53,081 nt of DNA from Treponema sp. (GCA_016294035.1 JAEDCT010000014.1:1-53081), one strand, 5' to 3'. Shown: positions 18,334 through 26,549, counted from the first letter of the stretch. Translations and numbers: made by a program. The notes: a model not told the origin generated them from the letters alone.

Positions 18334-18678
18334 TTAGCCCATGATCAAATTTGATGAACCAATAGTCAGCTTGTCGCCGGCATTGAGCTTTACATACTTA
18401 TCAGGCGGAATTCTTCTTCCGTTAATGAATGTTCCATTGGTGCTGTTTTCATCCTTCAGGAAGTAATCGTCCTTGATTTTCTGAATGATACAGTGATGGC
18501 GGCTTGCAAGCTTTGAATCAATTACAATATCATTATCTGACTCACGGCCAATGCTGATTTTTGCCGTAATCTGAATTTTCTTCTTGTTGAACACAAGGTA
18601 GGAAACCTGCTGAGACTCTGCAATCTTGTCCAAATGCTGTCCCAATGGACTTGAGTTAATGATAGTTGAATCTGCCAT
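18334..18678 (-). CDS. FHA domain protein
   Basis: A 114-residue single-domain forkhead-associated protein, the module that binds phospho-threonine peptides. Diagnostic residues are ISIGRESDNDIVID (Gly-Arg), SRHHC (Ser and His contacting phosphate), and the NSTNGTFINGRRI loop. The first 25 residues (Ser/Thr and Gln rich) form a short tail. It begins at an ATG with GGAG 7 bases upstream, and the next gene starts one base after its stop, implying translational coupling. As first gene of the operon with phosphatase and kinase, it is the likely reader of the kinase's phosphosites. Promoter at 18733-18761 with an inverted repeat at the predicted start site. Confidence 0.92.
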   Translation of the reverse strand: MADSTIINSSPLGQHLDKIAESQQVSYLVFNKKKIQITAKISIGRESDNDIVIDSKLASRHHCIIQKIKDDYFLKDENSTNGTFINGRRIPPDKYVKLNAGDKLTIGSSNLIMG

Positions 18679-18704
18679 TATGAAACTCCAATTTGATAAT
18701 TTAA

Positions 18705-18726
18705 ACAGTTTTACCAGTCAAACTGT
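18705..18726 (-). promoter_or_regulatory. Inverted repeat at the start of the FHA operon transcript
   Basis: ACAGTTT and AAACTGT arms (7 bases each, 8-base spacer) begin where transcription should start from the promoter at 18733-18761. Possible operator or 5' mRNA hairpin. Confidence 0.4.
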
Positions 18727-18732
18727 CCTAGA

Positions 18733-18761
18733 ATTATATAACGTAATCTTCAAAAAAGCAA
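18733..18761 (-). promoter_or_regulatory. Promoter of the FHA-phosphatase-kinase operon
   Basis: On the minus strand: TTGCTT, a 17-base spacer, and a perfect TATAAT (18733-18738). It leaves a leader of about 48 bases with GGAG before the FHA start. Confidence 0.6.
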
Positions 18762-18813
18762 AAAAAACTGTTTTCTGCCCCATCGTTATGGTTCTAATAG
18801 GCAGATTAGTCAA

Positions 18814-20265
18814 TCAGTCTTCCGGCCGAGCTACCATTAAAAGTCCTTGATTTTCATCTATCTTAGGATAAACAACCTCTTTCTTCTCATTATTTCCAAA
18901 ATCAATTTTTGGAAGACTGTTTACAATGTCTACAGTCTGGCAACTTACATTGATTATGCTTAGAATCAAATCATAAATGTAGCGGGGCTTTTTGTGTTCC
19001 TTTGCCCAATGGTTGCAGTCATTTTTGATTCCTGAATCTTTGTCAACAGTTACCTGATAGCGATCCATAATCCATTCGATTGCACTTTTGCCGTTTACAA
19101 TATATTCATAAGCCTTTTCTGGAATTCCAGAAATTGTAATGTGACTGTTGTAGATGATTGTATCTTTCTTGTCTTTTGACGGGAAGCGGAGTTTTTCTAC
19201 AGAGAAATAATCGTACTCATTGCCCATGTCGCCTGTAAACTTTACATCAAGACCAGAAATTGGTTCTACAGTTTCATAATGAAGATGCAAGTTAGCAAGC
19301 TGACGACCTGCTTTACTGAATGCCCAGAAGTCTTCTTTTTTGTCTACAAGTGGAATGCGGGGAAGCATTTTCTTTAAGTCGGCTGCATATTTTGTTCTGT
19401 ATTCTTTTGAATGAAGGAAGCCGTAAACATAATAGAAGATGTCTTCCTTCTCTACAGATTTTCCGTAAATGCTGCGAGATTGTTTTAGAATCCAGTCAGT
19501 GATGCCGTCATGGCGGATGTATTTGTCTTTGTTAAACTCGTCAAACAAAGCATTTTGAGTTTCTTCATTCTCTTTATAGTAATAGAGAGGGAAACATTGA
19601 GAACCAGCATCCAAACTATTTAGGTCTGGTATAGTATCAGTTATAATTAATCCATTTTCTTTATTTGCACCATTTCCTGAAACACAAATAACAAGGTTTG
19701 AATGATTTTTTGATGGGAATAATTGTTTCCAGAGTCCAGGAGATTCAATGAATGGTTTGTGGTAATACAAATGTTCTTTTGCGAACGGACGATAAATTGA
19801 CTCTACATACTGCTCTTCATCAAATGAATGTAGAATTTCTTTTTCAGCATCTTTCTTTAAACTTCGGGTCCAACTGATTTTTTTTGAATCTGATTGTAAT
19901 TCTTTATTTTCAACTCCCCTATTTCTTTCAACTTCTTCATTATAAAAAGAAATCATTGATTTCATATTTTTAGTAACAGTTTCTTTTGAAAATCCGTAAA
20001 CCCAGGTATCTCTGTTTGTAGCAACACCTATGGCGAAGGTATTAAAAATAGACTTCGATGCAACATCAAACTTCTTCTCAGGAGCAATCGGAATATATTC
20101 AGCAAATTCATCATTCCTCAAATTAATCCAGTCGCCATCTTTATTGGGGTGAAGTTCAACCATTTCAAGGTTTTCAATGGATTTTGTATTTCTAATTATT
20201 TTGAGTTTCTGTTCCCTAGTAAGATAGTCACCAATATCTGCATAAAAAATCTGTGCTTTTTTCAT
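18814..20265 (-). CDS. C-terminal (specificity) half of a split Type ISP-like restriction enzyme
   Basis: A 483-residue protein that matches the C-terminal target-recognition part of single-chain Type ISP restriction-modification enzymes. Recognisable blocks are FYADIGDYLTREQKL at the N terminus, HPNKDGDWINLRND, an RPFAKEHLYYHKPF block, FPLYYY, and a C-terminal YIVNGKSAIEWIMDRYQV segment. It lacks helicase and methylase motifs. In intact enzymes this segment continues directly from the methylase domain; here it starts at its own ATG (GGAG about 10 bases upstream) after an intervening ORF6N gene. With the 1152-residue partner it totals 1635 residues, a normal size for one Type ISP enzyme. It probably works as a subunit conferring DNA sequence recognition. 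Confidence 0.85.
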   Translation of the reverse strand: MKKAQIFYADIGDYLTREQKLKIIRNTKSIENLEMVELHPNKDGDWINLRNDEFAEYIPIAPEKKFDVASKSIFNTFAIGVATNRDTWVYGFSKETVTKNMKSMISFYNEEVERNRGVENKELQSDSKKISWTRSLKKDAEKEILHSFDEEQYVESIYRPFAKEHLYYHKPFIESPGLWKQLFPSKNHSNLVICVSGNGANKENGLIITDTIPDLNSLDAGSQCFPLYYYKENEETQNALFDEFNKDKYIRHDGITDWILKQSRSIYGKSVEKEDIFYYVYGFLHSKEYRTKYAADLKKMLPRIPLVDKKEDFWAFSKAGRQLANLHLHYETVEPISGLDVKFTGDMGNEYDYFSVEKLRFPSKDKKDTIIYNSHITISGIPEKAYEYIVNGKSAIEWIMDRYQVTVDKDSGIKNDCNHWAKEHKKPRYIYDLILSIINVSCQTVDIVNSLPKIDFGNNEKKEVVYPKIDENQGLLMVARPED

Positions 20266-20294
20266 TTTTCAATTCTCCGTAATCAATTTTCAAC

Positions 20295-21212
20295 TTAATA
20301 CAAATTTTTCATCACTGATTCTATCAAAGCCGAATCCAGAATTTCAAAGGCAAAACACTTTTTCCCCAAATCTTTCAGACTTGCCCCAACGTGATACAAA
20401 ACAGAATTATCAATTATCAAAAATCTGTCATGCATTTTGGAAGTAAAGCTCAAACTTAATGTTGGATACTGTGCGTTGAACTTCTGTACATCGAGATTTG
20501 AAATTTTTGTTTTTGAATCCGTATAAAGCTGAACATTGACGCCCTTCTGCTTTTTTGCAAGTCGCTCCAGAACTGTCAAATCAACATAGCCGTCTATCAA
20601 AACAATTTCTTTCTGTGCCGACTGAATGAAACTTTCGAACTTTGCATAGGCATCAAAAATTTGACCTTGAAAGAAAATGCCCTGTTTTTCTTCGATTTTA
20701 TATCTGTCCATCAAAGTGAAAAGTTCATCTATTTTTTTGTCGTTTTCTTTATGATGCAAATCCGATTCAAGTAAATGCTTTTTTATTCCGTCAATTTCTG
20801 CAAAAAGCTGCGAATTCGTCAGAACAAAATCTTTCATCTGCTTGAACAATCTTATGAGTGTTTTGCTTTGCTTAACTGCAAGTTCCCCACGCAAAACTGT
20901 CATAAGCATATAAATCCCTTGCTCTGTAAAAGCATAAGGATTGTATTTTATATTATGACCTCTACCCTGTGGCTCAACGTTCAAGGTCGAAATTTTCGAC
21001 CTTGAAACAATCTTAACTTCATCATCAGTCAATTGAAATCTAAAATCTTCGTCAAAGCGTTCAATATTGTTTTTTACCTGTTCATTAAATCGCTTTGTTT
21101 CATATCCGTAAATTTCTGCAAGATCGCTATCAAGCATAACATGAACACCACGAATAGTATAAATCTTATTTCTAAGATCATTTTCGTTGTGAATAATAAT
21201 TTCAGTTTCCAT
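20295..21212 (-). CDS. ORF6N domain protein with C-terminal PLD-like domain
   Basis: A 305-residue protein. Residues about 10-100 are an ORF6N domain, a DNA-binding module of phage and mobile-element proteins: YTIRGVHVMLDSDLAEIYG and FNEQVKNN, with the AFTEQGIYML segment after it. Residues about 130-175 look like a coiled-coil linker. Residues about 190-300 resemble a phospholipase D-like fold with HDRFLIID (261-268), where the usual HxKx4D lysine is Arg263. Its ATG overlaps the TAA of the upstream helicase/methylase gene by one base (TAATG), and the specificity-half gene begins 29 bases after its stop. ORF6N genes are known inside Type I restriction operons, where their role is unclear; here it sits inside what is normally one gene. 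Confidence 0.88.
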   Translation of the reverse strand: METEIIIHNENDLRNKIYTIRGVHVMLDSDLAEIYGYETKRFNEQVKNNIERFDEDFRFQLTDDEVKIVSRSKISTLNVEPQGRGHNIKYNPYAFTEQGIYMLMTVLRGELAVKQSKTLIRLFKQMKDFVLTNSQLFAEIDGIKKHLLESDLHHKENDKKIDELFTLMDRYKIEEKQGIFFQGQIFDAYAKFESFIQSAQKEIVLIDGYVDLTVLERLAKKQKGVNVQLYTDSKTKISNLDVQKFNAQYPTLSLSFTSKMHDRFLIIDNSVLYHVGASLKDLGKKCFAFEILDSALIESVMKNLY

Positions 21213-24200
21213 TATTTTTCCTCTGGCTTTTTTACAAGGATTGTAATTGCAATTGGAGCACGGCTTCCGCTTCCAAAAATCTTACCGCCTTCTTTTCTAC
21301 TAAGTTCACCACTTGTTCTCTGGTTTCCACGAAGATTAAAGACATAGATTTTTTCAAAATCTTTTTCAATACATTTTCTAAAACCATCAAGTCCGTTGTT
21401 GTCAAGCCATGAACCGTTTGTAACAAAACCGATAATTCCACCGCAGGAAGGATCAAGTCTGTCTGTCGCCCAGCGGAATGCTTTTATATAACTGTCATAG
21501 CAAGCCTTACTGAGTGCAGCAGAACTTTCCCTTACATAAGTTTCTTCAATTTTTTTATCAAGGTGTTCATAATGCATATTTTGAGCATTGTCGTTGGCAC
21601 TTTTCTGACCAATCGAATAGGGTGGGTTTCCAATAACAATATGAATTGGAGTATCAATCTGTTCCTGAACACGTCTTGAATTTACCGGGAACATTTCGCT
21701 GAACAGATTTTTATTTTCCTCTGCCAGCTGGAATGTGTCAGTCAAACATATTCCACCAAATGGAGTGTATTTCTTTTCATCATTACTGAAGAAAATTTCA
21801 TTGTTCAAGATACTGTGATAGGCATTCTCAATATTGATTGATGCAATGTAATAAGCCAGAAGGACAATCTCATTTGCCCTAAGTTCATGCATATATTTAC
21901 GCTTGAAATCTTCCGGACGAATAAGACCACTTTGCAAGAGACGAACTATAAACGTTCCCGTTCCTGTAAATGGATCGATGATATTTACATTTTCATCGGA
22001 AATGTTTCTTCCAAATTCTTTTTGCAGGACATAGGACACACTGTTGATGATAAAATCAACAACTTCCACTGGAGTATAGACAATTCCAAGCTGCTCAACC
22101 ATTTTTGGAAAAGCATTCTTAAAGAAACTGTCGTAAAGTTCAACAATTATTTTTTGTCTGCCTTCAGCAGTTTTTATTCCAGAAGCTCTTTCTTTTACAG
22201 AATCATAGAATCGGTTAAGGGTTTCTTCTTCTTCCTGATTTGCAGCTTTAATATCAATAATATCAAGAATATTCTGCATACTTTTTGAAATTGGATTATT
22301 TGCAATGAATTCACTACCTTCAAAAAGGGACTCAAAAACAGGTTTTGTAATTATATGTTGAGCAAGCATTTCAATTGCCGACTGCTGTGTAATCGACTTA
22401 TTAATATTCTTATGCAAACCATCTATAAATTTTGAAAATGAATCCTGAGCAATTTTATCTGTTTCAACCTTTGTTGTTATCTGATTTATGTGGCGTTCCG
22501 CAATTTCAGCAATGTCCTGAGCCCACTGTACCCAATATCTTCTGTCTCCAACTTTCTGAACCATGCGGGCATAGAATTGAGTTGTTAAGTCCTCTTGTGG
22601 AAAATCAAATTTATCACCATCAAGAATAATAGGACCTCGATTTCCACCGCCAGAGTCTCCATCTGAACCACCGCTTGAACCATTTCCGCTTGGATCCATG
22701 TCAGGATTATTTACAAACAAGTTAAAACGATCATCATGTGAACGCAAAGCACAGGCAACAGACCACACAATCTGGAAGTCCTTATTCTTTTCAAGTGCTT
22801 TATCAGCTTCTTTTGTTGCATCTACAATAACAGGAATAATCAGATAACCGAATTTCTTTCCTTCGCTTTTACGCATTACACGTCCAACAGACTGAACAAT
22901 TTCAACCTGAGACTTACGAGGACTAAGGAATATTGCAGCATCCAAAGATGGAACATCAACACCTTCACTAAGACAACGAACGTTACAGAGAATACGACAA
23001 TCATTTGAATCCGTTGGAGTATCTTTGAGCCACTGAATATCTGAGTTTCGTTCCTGAGAATTCATGCTTCCGTCTACATGGCGACTTTCTATTTGAACAT
23101 ATTTGTGATTGTCTTTTGTTTCTATTAACTTATCTGCATAGTCTTTATTTAACACATTGAAAGTATTTTTGATTTTGTTAGATGCCTTTATGTTTGAACA
23201 GAATGCAACAGCACGATGCATTAACTGAGGATCATCTTTATATAAAGTTGTATCATCATTCAACGAAATTTTACTGAGAGCAGCAGCAGTTCCAACGAGT
23301 TTTTGCCATTCATCAAGATGTTCAGCTTTGGTATCATCTTCATCTTCTTCTATCTGAATCTTATCCTGGTGTTTTCTGTTCATTGTAAGAACGATTACCT
23401 TATAGTCACAAAGAAGATCTTTTTTTACGGCATCCGCAAACGACAGACGATAAAATTCCTTTCCATAAAGATTTTCATCATCCATTGAACATAAATAGAC
23501 ATTTTTCTCTTTTGCCTTATCCTGATCTTCTGTCTTATAAAGACGAGGTGTTGCTGTCATATAGAGTCGTTTATTAGCTTTGATAAAGTTATTGTCATGG
23601 ACACGAACAAAGGCACTTTCTTCTTCACCCTCAAGGGTTACACCTGTTGTTCTGTGGGCTTCATCACAAACAATCAGATCAAAAACAAAGTCATCTCCAA
23701 TTGCCTTTTGAGCATTTGCAATTACTTCAATTGATTGGTATGTGCTAAAAACAACAAGCATTCCATCTGGATTTATGGATTGCTTTATTTGAATCAACTC
23801 ACGAATTTTTTCTACATCTGTTGTGGCCGGTTCTGCCAGTTCTTCAACCGAAACCATTCCAGAATCATCAGTTGTTTTCTTTGATGAAACCTTTGTGTCT
23901 GAACAAATACAAATAGGACTGATTGCTTCATCTGCATCGGCAGTCCATGCCATAAGAGTCTGGGAAAGAAGTGAAATGCTTGGAACCAAGAAGAGAATTT
24001 TACCTTTTCCATTGGTCATTGTTTCAGCTAGTCTGAGTGATGTAAATGTCTTACCACTTCCACAAGCCATTATCAGCTTACCTCTATCATTGATACAAAA
24101 ATGCTGAGTAGCTTTTTCGATTGCTTCTTTCTGATGGTCTTTTAATTCTTTTCGTTCTTGCAAAGCTTCTTTACCATTCTTGCCTTTATAGATTTTTTCC

Positions 24201-24670
24201 CAATCTACAGTTGAATTACTTAACCCATCCAATCCTATTCTTTGTATGGACGGAGATTGATTTTGCATTGCAAGTTCAGCATTTTTATTAAGAGCCTTTG
24301 GAAGGGAGTCTACCCAATAACGGCGAGTAAATCTTTTTGTTACAAGTCCGTCACTAAAAGATTTCCCACTTGTAGCAATAAATGAATCAACGGCAGATTT
24401 ATCTATCGTTGTTCCACTATCATAACATTTACACTGAATTGCCCAATATTCATGGTTCTTAGTATGACAAACAACATCAACTCCAATATCATGTCCGCCA
24501 AATTCCTTACGGCATGGAAAATCACTCCAAAGCCAGGCATGATCCAATTGATTGGCAAAGTTAGGTTCCGTTAAAAAATAGTTCAGAATTAATGTTTCAA
24601 ACTTTGTTCCCTTATCAGCCGTATTCCTCGAAGTTTCTCTTATATCTGTTAAAATGTCATGGATTGTCAT
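21212..24670 (-). CDS. Nuclease-helicase-methylase half of a split Type ISP-like restriction enzyme
   Basis: An 1152-residue protein. Order: Mrr-like PD-(D/E)xK nuclease (about 15-110; Asp65 and Gln79-Cys-Lys81); superfamily 2 helicase/translocase with Walker A ACGSGKT (202-208), DEAH (336-339), a TATPR motif and QSVGRVMR motif VI; coupling helices; then a gamma-type N6-adenine methylase with DPFTGTGTF (from about 899) and NPPY (from 1015). It ends at ILVKKPEEK, just where the target-recognition domain should follow. Type ISP enzymes methylate one strand and cleave DNA after translocation and collision. The gene starts at ATG 24670 and is the promoter-proximal gene of a three-gene operon. Codon use is more A/T rich than neighbours, suggesting transfer. 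Confidence 0.92.
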   Translation of the reverse strand: MTIHDILTDIRETSRNTADKGTKFETLILNYFLTEPNFANQLDHAWLWSDFPCRKEFGGHDIGVDVVCHTKNHEYWAIQCKCYDSGTTIDKSAVDSFIATSGKSFSDGLVTKRFTRRYWVDSLPKALNKNAELAMQNQSPSIQRIGLDGLSNSTVDWEKIYKGKNGKEALQERKELKDHQKEAIEKATQHFCINDRGKLIMACGSGKTFTSLRLAETMTNGKGKILFLVPSISLLSQTLMAWTADADEAISPICICSDTKVSSKKTTDDSGMVSVEELAEPATTDVEKIRELIQIKQSINPDGMLVVFSTYQSIEVIANAQKAIGDDFVFDLIVCDEAHRTTGVTLEGEEESAFVRVHDNNFIKANKRLYMTATPRLYKTEDQDKAKEKNVYLCSMDDENLYGKEFYRLSFADAVKKDLLCDYKVIVLTMNRKHQDKIQIEEDEDDTKAEHLDEWQKLVGTAAALSKISLNDDTTLYKDDPQLMHRAVAFCSNIKASNKIKNTFNVLNKDYADKLIETKDNHKYVQIESRHVDGSMNSQERNSDIQWLKDTPTDSNDCRILCNVRCLSEGVDVPSLDAAIFLSPRKSQVEIVQSVGRVMRKSEGKKFGYLIIPVIVDATKEADKALEKNKDFQIVWSVACALRSHDDRFNLFVNNPDMDPSGNGSSGGSDGDSGGGNRGPIILDGDKFDFPQEDLTTQFYARMVQKVGDRRYWVQWAQDIAEIAERHINQITTKVETDKIAQDSFSKFIDGLHKNINKSITQQSAIEMLAQHIITKPVFESLFEGSEFIANNPISKSMQNILDIIDIKAANQEEEETLNRFYDSVKERASGIKTAEGRQKIIVELYDSFFKNAFPKMVEQLGIVYTPVEVVDFIINSVSYVLQKEFGRNISDENVNIIDPFTGTGTFIVRLLQSGLIRPEDFKRKYMHELRANEIVLLAYYIASINIENAYHSILNNEIFFSNDEKKYTPFGGICLTDTFQLAEENKNLFSEMFPVNSRRVQEQIDTPIHIVIGNPPYSIGQKSANDNAQNMHYEHLDKKIEETYVRESSAALSKACYDSYIKAFRWATDRLDPSCGGIIGFVTNGSWLDNNGLDGFRKCIEKDFEKIYVFNLRGNQRTSGELSRKEGGKIFGSGSRAPIAITILVKKPEEK

Positions 24671-25120
24671 AATGGGTACCTTTTTTTAAACGAATAACTT
24701 TTTAATTTTATCATAATTTTTCGTTTTTTTTCTATTAATTAATCCCATTCCCACTTGCCCTATCGGTAAAAAAATAACTGCTTCAAACAGTTCCGACCCA
24801 TGGGTATGGCCCCTGCAGATTTGACACCGGAACGAAAATTGGATATATTCAATTAAGTTGATCTGAGGAATATTTTTGATTTCGTAAAATATACCATCAC
24901 GAAAAGTTGGAAAGTTTTATATAAAATTATGGGAAGGAAGGCATCGAGTGGCAAAAACACTCGCAAGACGGAATGATAGTTTCCTTGCCGGCTTGCGTGT
25001 GTAGCGACGCTAGCTAGCGGTTTTGTCATTTGATGACTGACTGGTAGTGTTTTTATATTTTAATCAACATTCTGTCCGTGAGGGGATATTCTCGTATTAT
25101 TTTCCGAAGACTCAGCTATC
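24671..25120. other. 450-base gap with inverted repeats, no gene seen
   Basis: No convincing ORF. The left end must hold the restriction operon promoter (minus strand). At 24946-25019 there is dense secondary-structure potential: GAGTG/CACTC (24946-24950, 24958-24962), ACACTCGCAAG with CTTGCGTGTGT (24957-24967, 24992-25002, one mismatch) and a GCTAGCTAGC-type self-complementary stretch near 25009-25018. This could be a small RNA, a mobile-element end, or a degraded sequence. Confidence 0.4.
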
Positions 25121-25193
25121 CGGGCAATGGCGCAGTTGGTAGCGCGCTTGGTTCGGGACCAAGAGGCCGTGGGTTCGAATCCCGTTTGCCCGA
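25121..25193 (+). tRNA. tRNA-Pro (anticodon CGG)
   Basis: A 73-base cloverleaf. Acceptor arms CGGGCAA (25121-25127) and TTGCCCG (25186-25192) pair fully, with discriminator A. The D arm is GCGC...GCGC, the anticodon stem CTTGG/CCAAG encloses loop TTCGGGA with anticodon CGG, and the T arm has GTGGG-TTCGAAT-CCCGT (one G-T pair). CCA is not encoded. The trpR start codon lies 24 bases downstream. Confidence 0.95.
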
Positions 25194-25217
25194 ATCACGA
25201 AAAGGACTTGTTTTTTT

Positions 25218-25514
25218 ATGGAAGAAAACACAGTATCAATGGAAGAAATCAAGGAAATCTGCTCCGTTCTCGCAAAAATTCAGGATGACAAGCTCATCTA
25301 CGACTTCTTCGAGTGCCTTTTCACAAAATCAGAACTCAAGGACTTTTCCAAAAGATGGAGTCTGGTGAAGGAACTTGAGGCAGGTACACCTCAAAGGGAA
25401 ATAGCAAAAAAATACAACCTTTCACTGTGCAACATCACCCGCGGATCAAAGGAAATGAAAAAAGAAGACTCCGCATTCAAGAAAATCCTTTCCCTTCGCG
25501 ACGAAAACCAATAG
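25218..25514 (+). CDS. trpR: Trp repressor family protein
   Basis: A 98-residue protein of the TrpR/YerC family, a small all-helical dimeric repressor. The helix-turn-helix is visible as LEAGTPQREIAKKYNLSLCNITRGSKEMKK; the ITRGS core is the family signature, as in E. coli TrpR. The preceding DFSKRWSLVKEL segment corresponds to helix C. Whether it senses tryptophan is not certain, since no trp genes lie in the window. The ATG at 25218 has AAAGGA 12 bases upstream, close behind the tRNA-Pro 3' end, so both could be on one transcript. Its 3' end abuts a terminator belonging to the convergent IMP cyclohydrolase gene. Confidence 0.85.
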   Translation: MEENTVSMEEIKEICSVLAKIQDDKLIYDFFECLFTKSELKDFSKRWSLVKELEAGTPQREIAKKYNLSLCNITRGSKEMKKEDSAFKKILSLRDENQ

Positions 25515-25515
25515 C

Positions 25516-25552
25516 AAAAAAAATGCCCTCCTTCGAAAAAAGAGGAAGGCAT
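25516..25552 (-). terminator. Terminator of the IMP cyclohydrolase gene
   Basis: Minus-strand hairpin ATGCCTTCCT/AGGAGGGCAT (arms 25543-25552 and 25523-25532, one mismatch) followed by a run of eight T (A run 25516-25523). It overlaps the region immediately after trpR. Confidence 0.8.
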
Positions 25553-25572
25553 CCAGCAAAAAAACGTAAAAT

Positions 25573-26286
25573 CTATTTATTCTTGTTCACAATGCGTGAT
25601 TCTGTCTTTCCTGTGGCAATGTCAATGAAGCGCACAAAGAGAGAAACCTTGTTGTCTTCATTCAGGTTGTTCCAGATTCTGTCAGTAAGCTCATCAATGT
25701 TTCCTGCAAGTTCCACGATTTCTGGTTCACCTTCAAAGCTAGGCAATGGATTTCCGTTTTCCATGTAAGTATGGATATAGCGGCCAATACCTTCCTTTGG
25801 ATTGTCATACTTGTATGTGAAACGGTTGCAGCGTTCCCCGTCCCCGCCGTCACTCTTCAGGATTGACATGGAAAACTTGAATTCTCCCTTCTCAACCTCA
25901 AGCATGCTGGAAATACGGGGTGTATAGTTTGGTGCATCATCCTCAAATTCACGGCTTCTCAAAGACTGCTCGAAAGTAAGTCCCTTCTTGATTCCATCGT
26001 AGATAGTATCAGTCTGGTCACCGTTTGTAACTATTGTGCGGTTTTCCAGTACACGTGCAGGAGAATAGATAATAAGATGAGGATCAGTAAGCTTTGACGG
26101 ATCAAAAGCCTGAGTGCGGATTCCCTCACCATCTTCAACAAATACACGGTTTCTGCTGTTTTCACTTCTTCCCATGATCCAGTAAGCAACCACGGCATAT
26201 TTTGAGTCTGCAGACTTTCCTACTATAATACCTCTTCCCGGGTACTGATTCTTGGAAAGAGTATCCTTCAAATCCTTGATAATCAT
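25573..26286 (-). CDS. IMP cyclohydrolase, PurO-like
   Basis: A 237-residue protein of the IMP_cyclohyd family (archaeal PurO type), which closes the ring of FAICAR to give IMP, the last step of de novo purine synthesis. The N-terminal block KNQYPGRGIIVGKS is the family signature; further support comes from YAVVAYWIMGRSENSRNRVF and the NPKEGIGRYIHTY segment. Most bacteria use PurH for this step, so a stand-alone PurO-like protein is notable, though bacterial members are known. ATG at 26286 has a GAGG 6 bases upstream; the long in-frame upstream extension encodes low-complexity hydrophobic sequence and is rejected. It has its own terminator. Confidence 0.85.
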   Translation of the reverse strand: MIIKDLKDTLSKNQYPGRGIIVGKSADSKYAVVAYWIMGRSENSRNRVFVEDGEGIRTQAFDPSKLTDPHLIIYSPARVLENRTIVTNGDQTDTIYDGIKKGLTFEQSLRSREFEDDAPNYTPRISSMLEVEKGEFKFSMSILKSDGGDGERCNRFTYKYDNPKEGIGRYIHTYMENGNPLPSFEGEPEIVELAGNIDELTDRIWNNLNEDNKVSLFVRFIDIATGKTESRIVNKNK

Positions 26287-26481
26287 AAAAACCTCGCAAA
26301 AATACAGATGAGAAATCCAAAAAAACAAAGCCTTCAGGATTCCTGATGAAAAAAGTCTAGCACAAAAACAGCCAAATTGCAAAAAAGTAAAAAAATCAGC
26401 AAAAAAGTAAGGGCTTAAATCAGGCAAAAGTCATCATCAAATTCACGCAAAGATTCCAGGAGACCATGACGGAAACCTTCA

Positions 26482-26510
26482 TTGACACATATATTTGACA
26501 ATGATAGAAT
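26482..26510 (+). promoter_or_regulatory. Promoter of the SurA/PpiD-like gene
   Basis: TTGACA (26482-26487), a 17-base spacer, TAGAAT (26505-26510). A second TTGACA at 26495-26500 has no -10 at suitable distance. The leader is about 33 bases, with AAGGA before the ATG at 26550. Confidence 0.65.
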
Positions 26511-26549
26511 GTGAGGGCATTTTAATACAAAATTAAGGATGAATTTCCC

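Noticed and set aside
18814..25193. Restriction locus as an island integrated at the 3' end of tRNA-Pro
   Set aside because: The tRNA is on the plus strand with its 3' end pointing away from the restriction genes, no integrase is present, and I see no copy of the tRNA 3' end at the far side near 18.8 kb.
25078..25368. An open reading frame running through the tRNA and into trpR
   Set aside because: It overlaps a perfect tRNA cloverleaf and a better-supported gene in another frame; its composition is that of a shadow frame.
26286..26427. N-terminal extension of the IMP cyclohydrolase gene
   Set aside because: The added 47 residues are Phe/Cys-rich with no family similarity, and a good ribosome binding site sits at the internal ATG.
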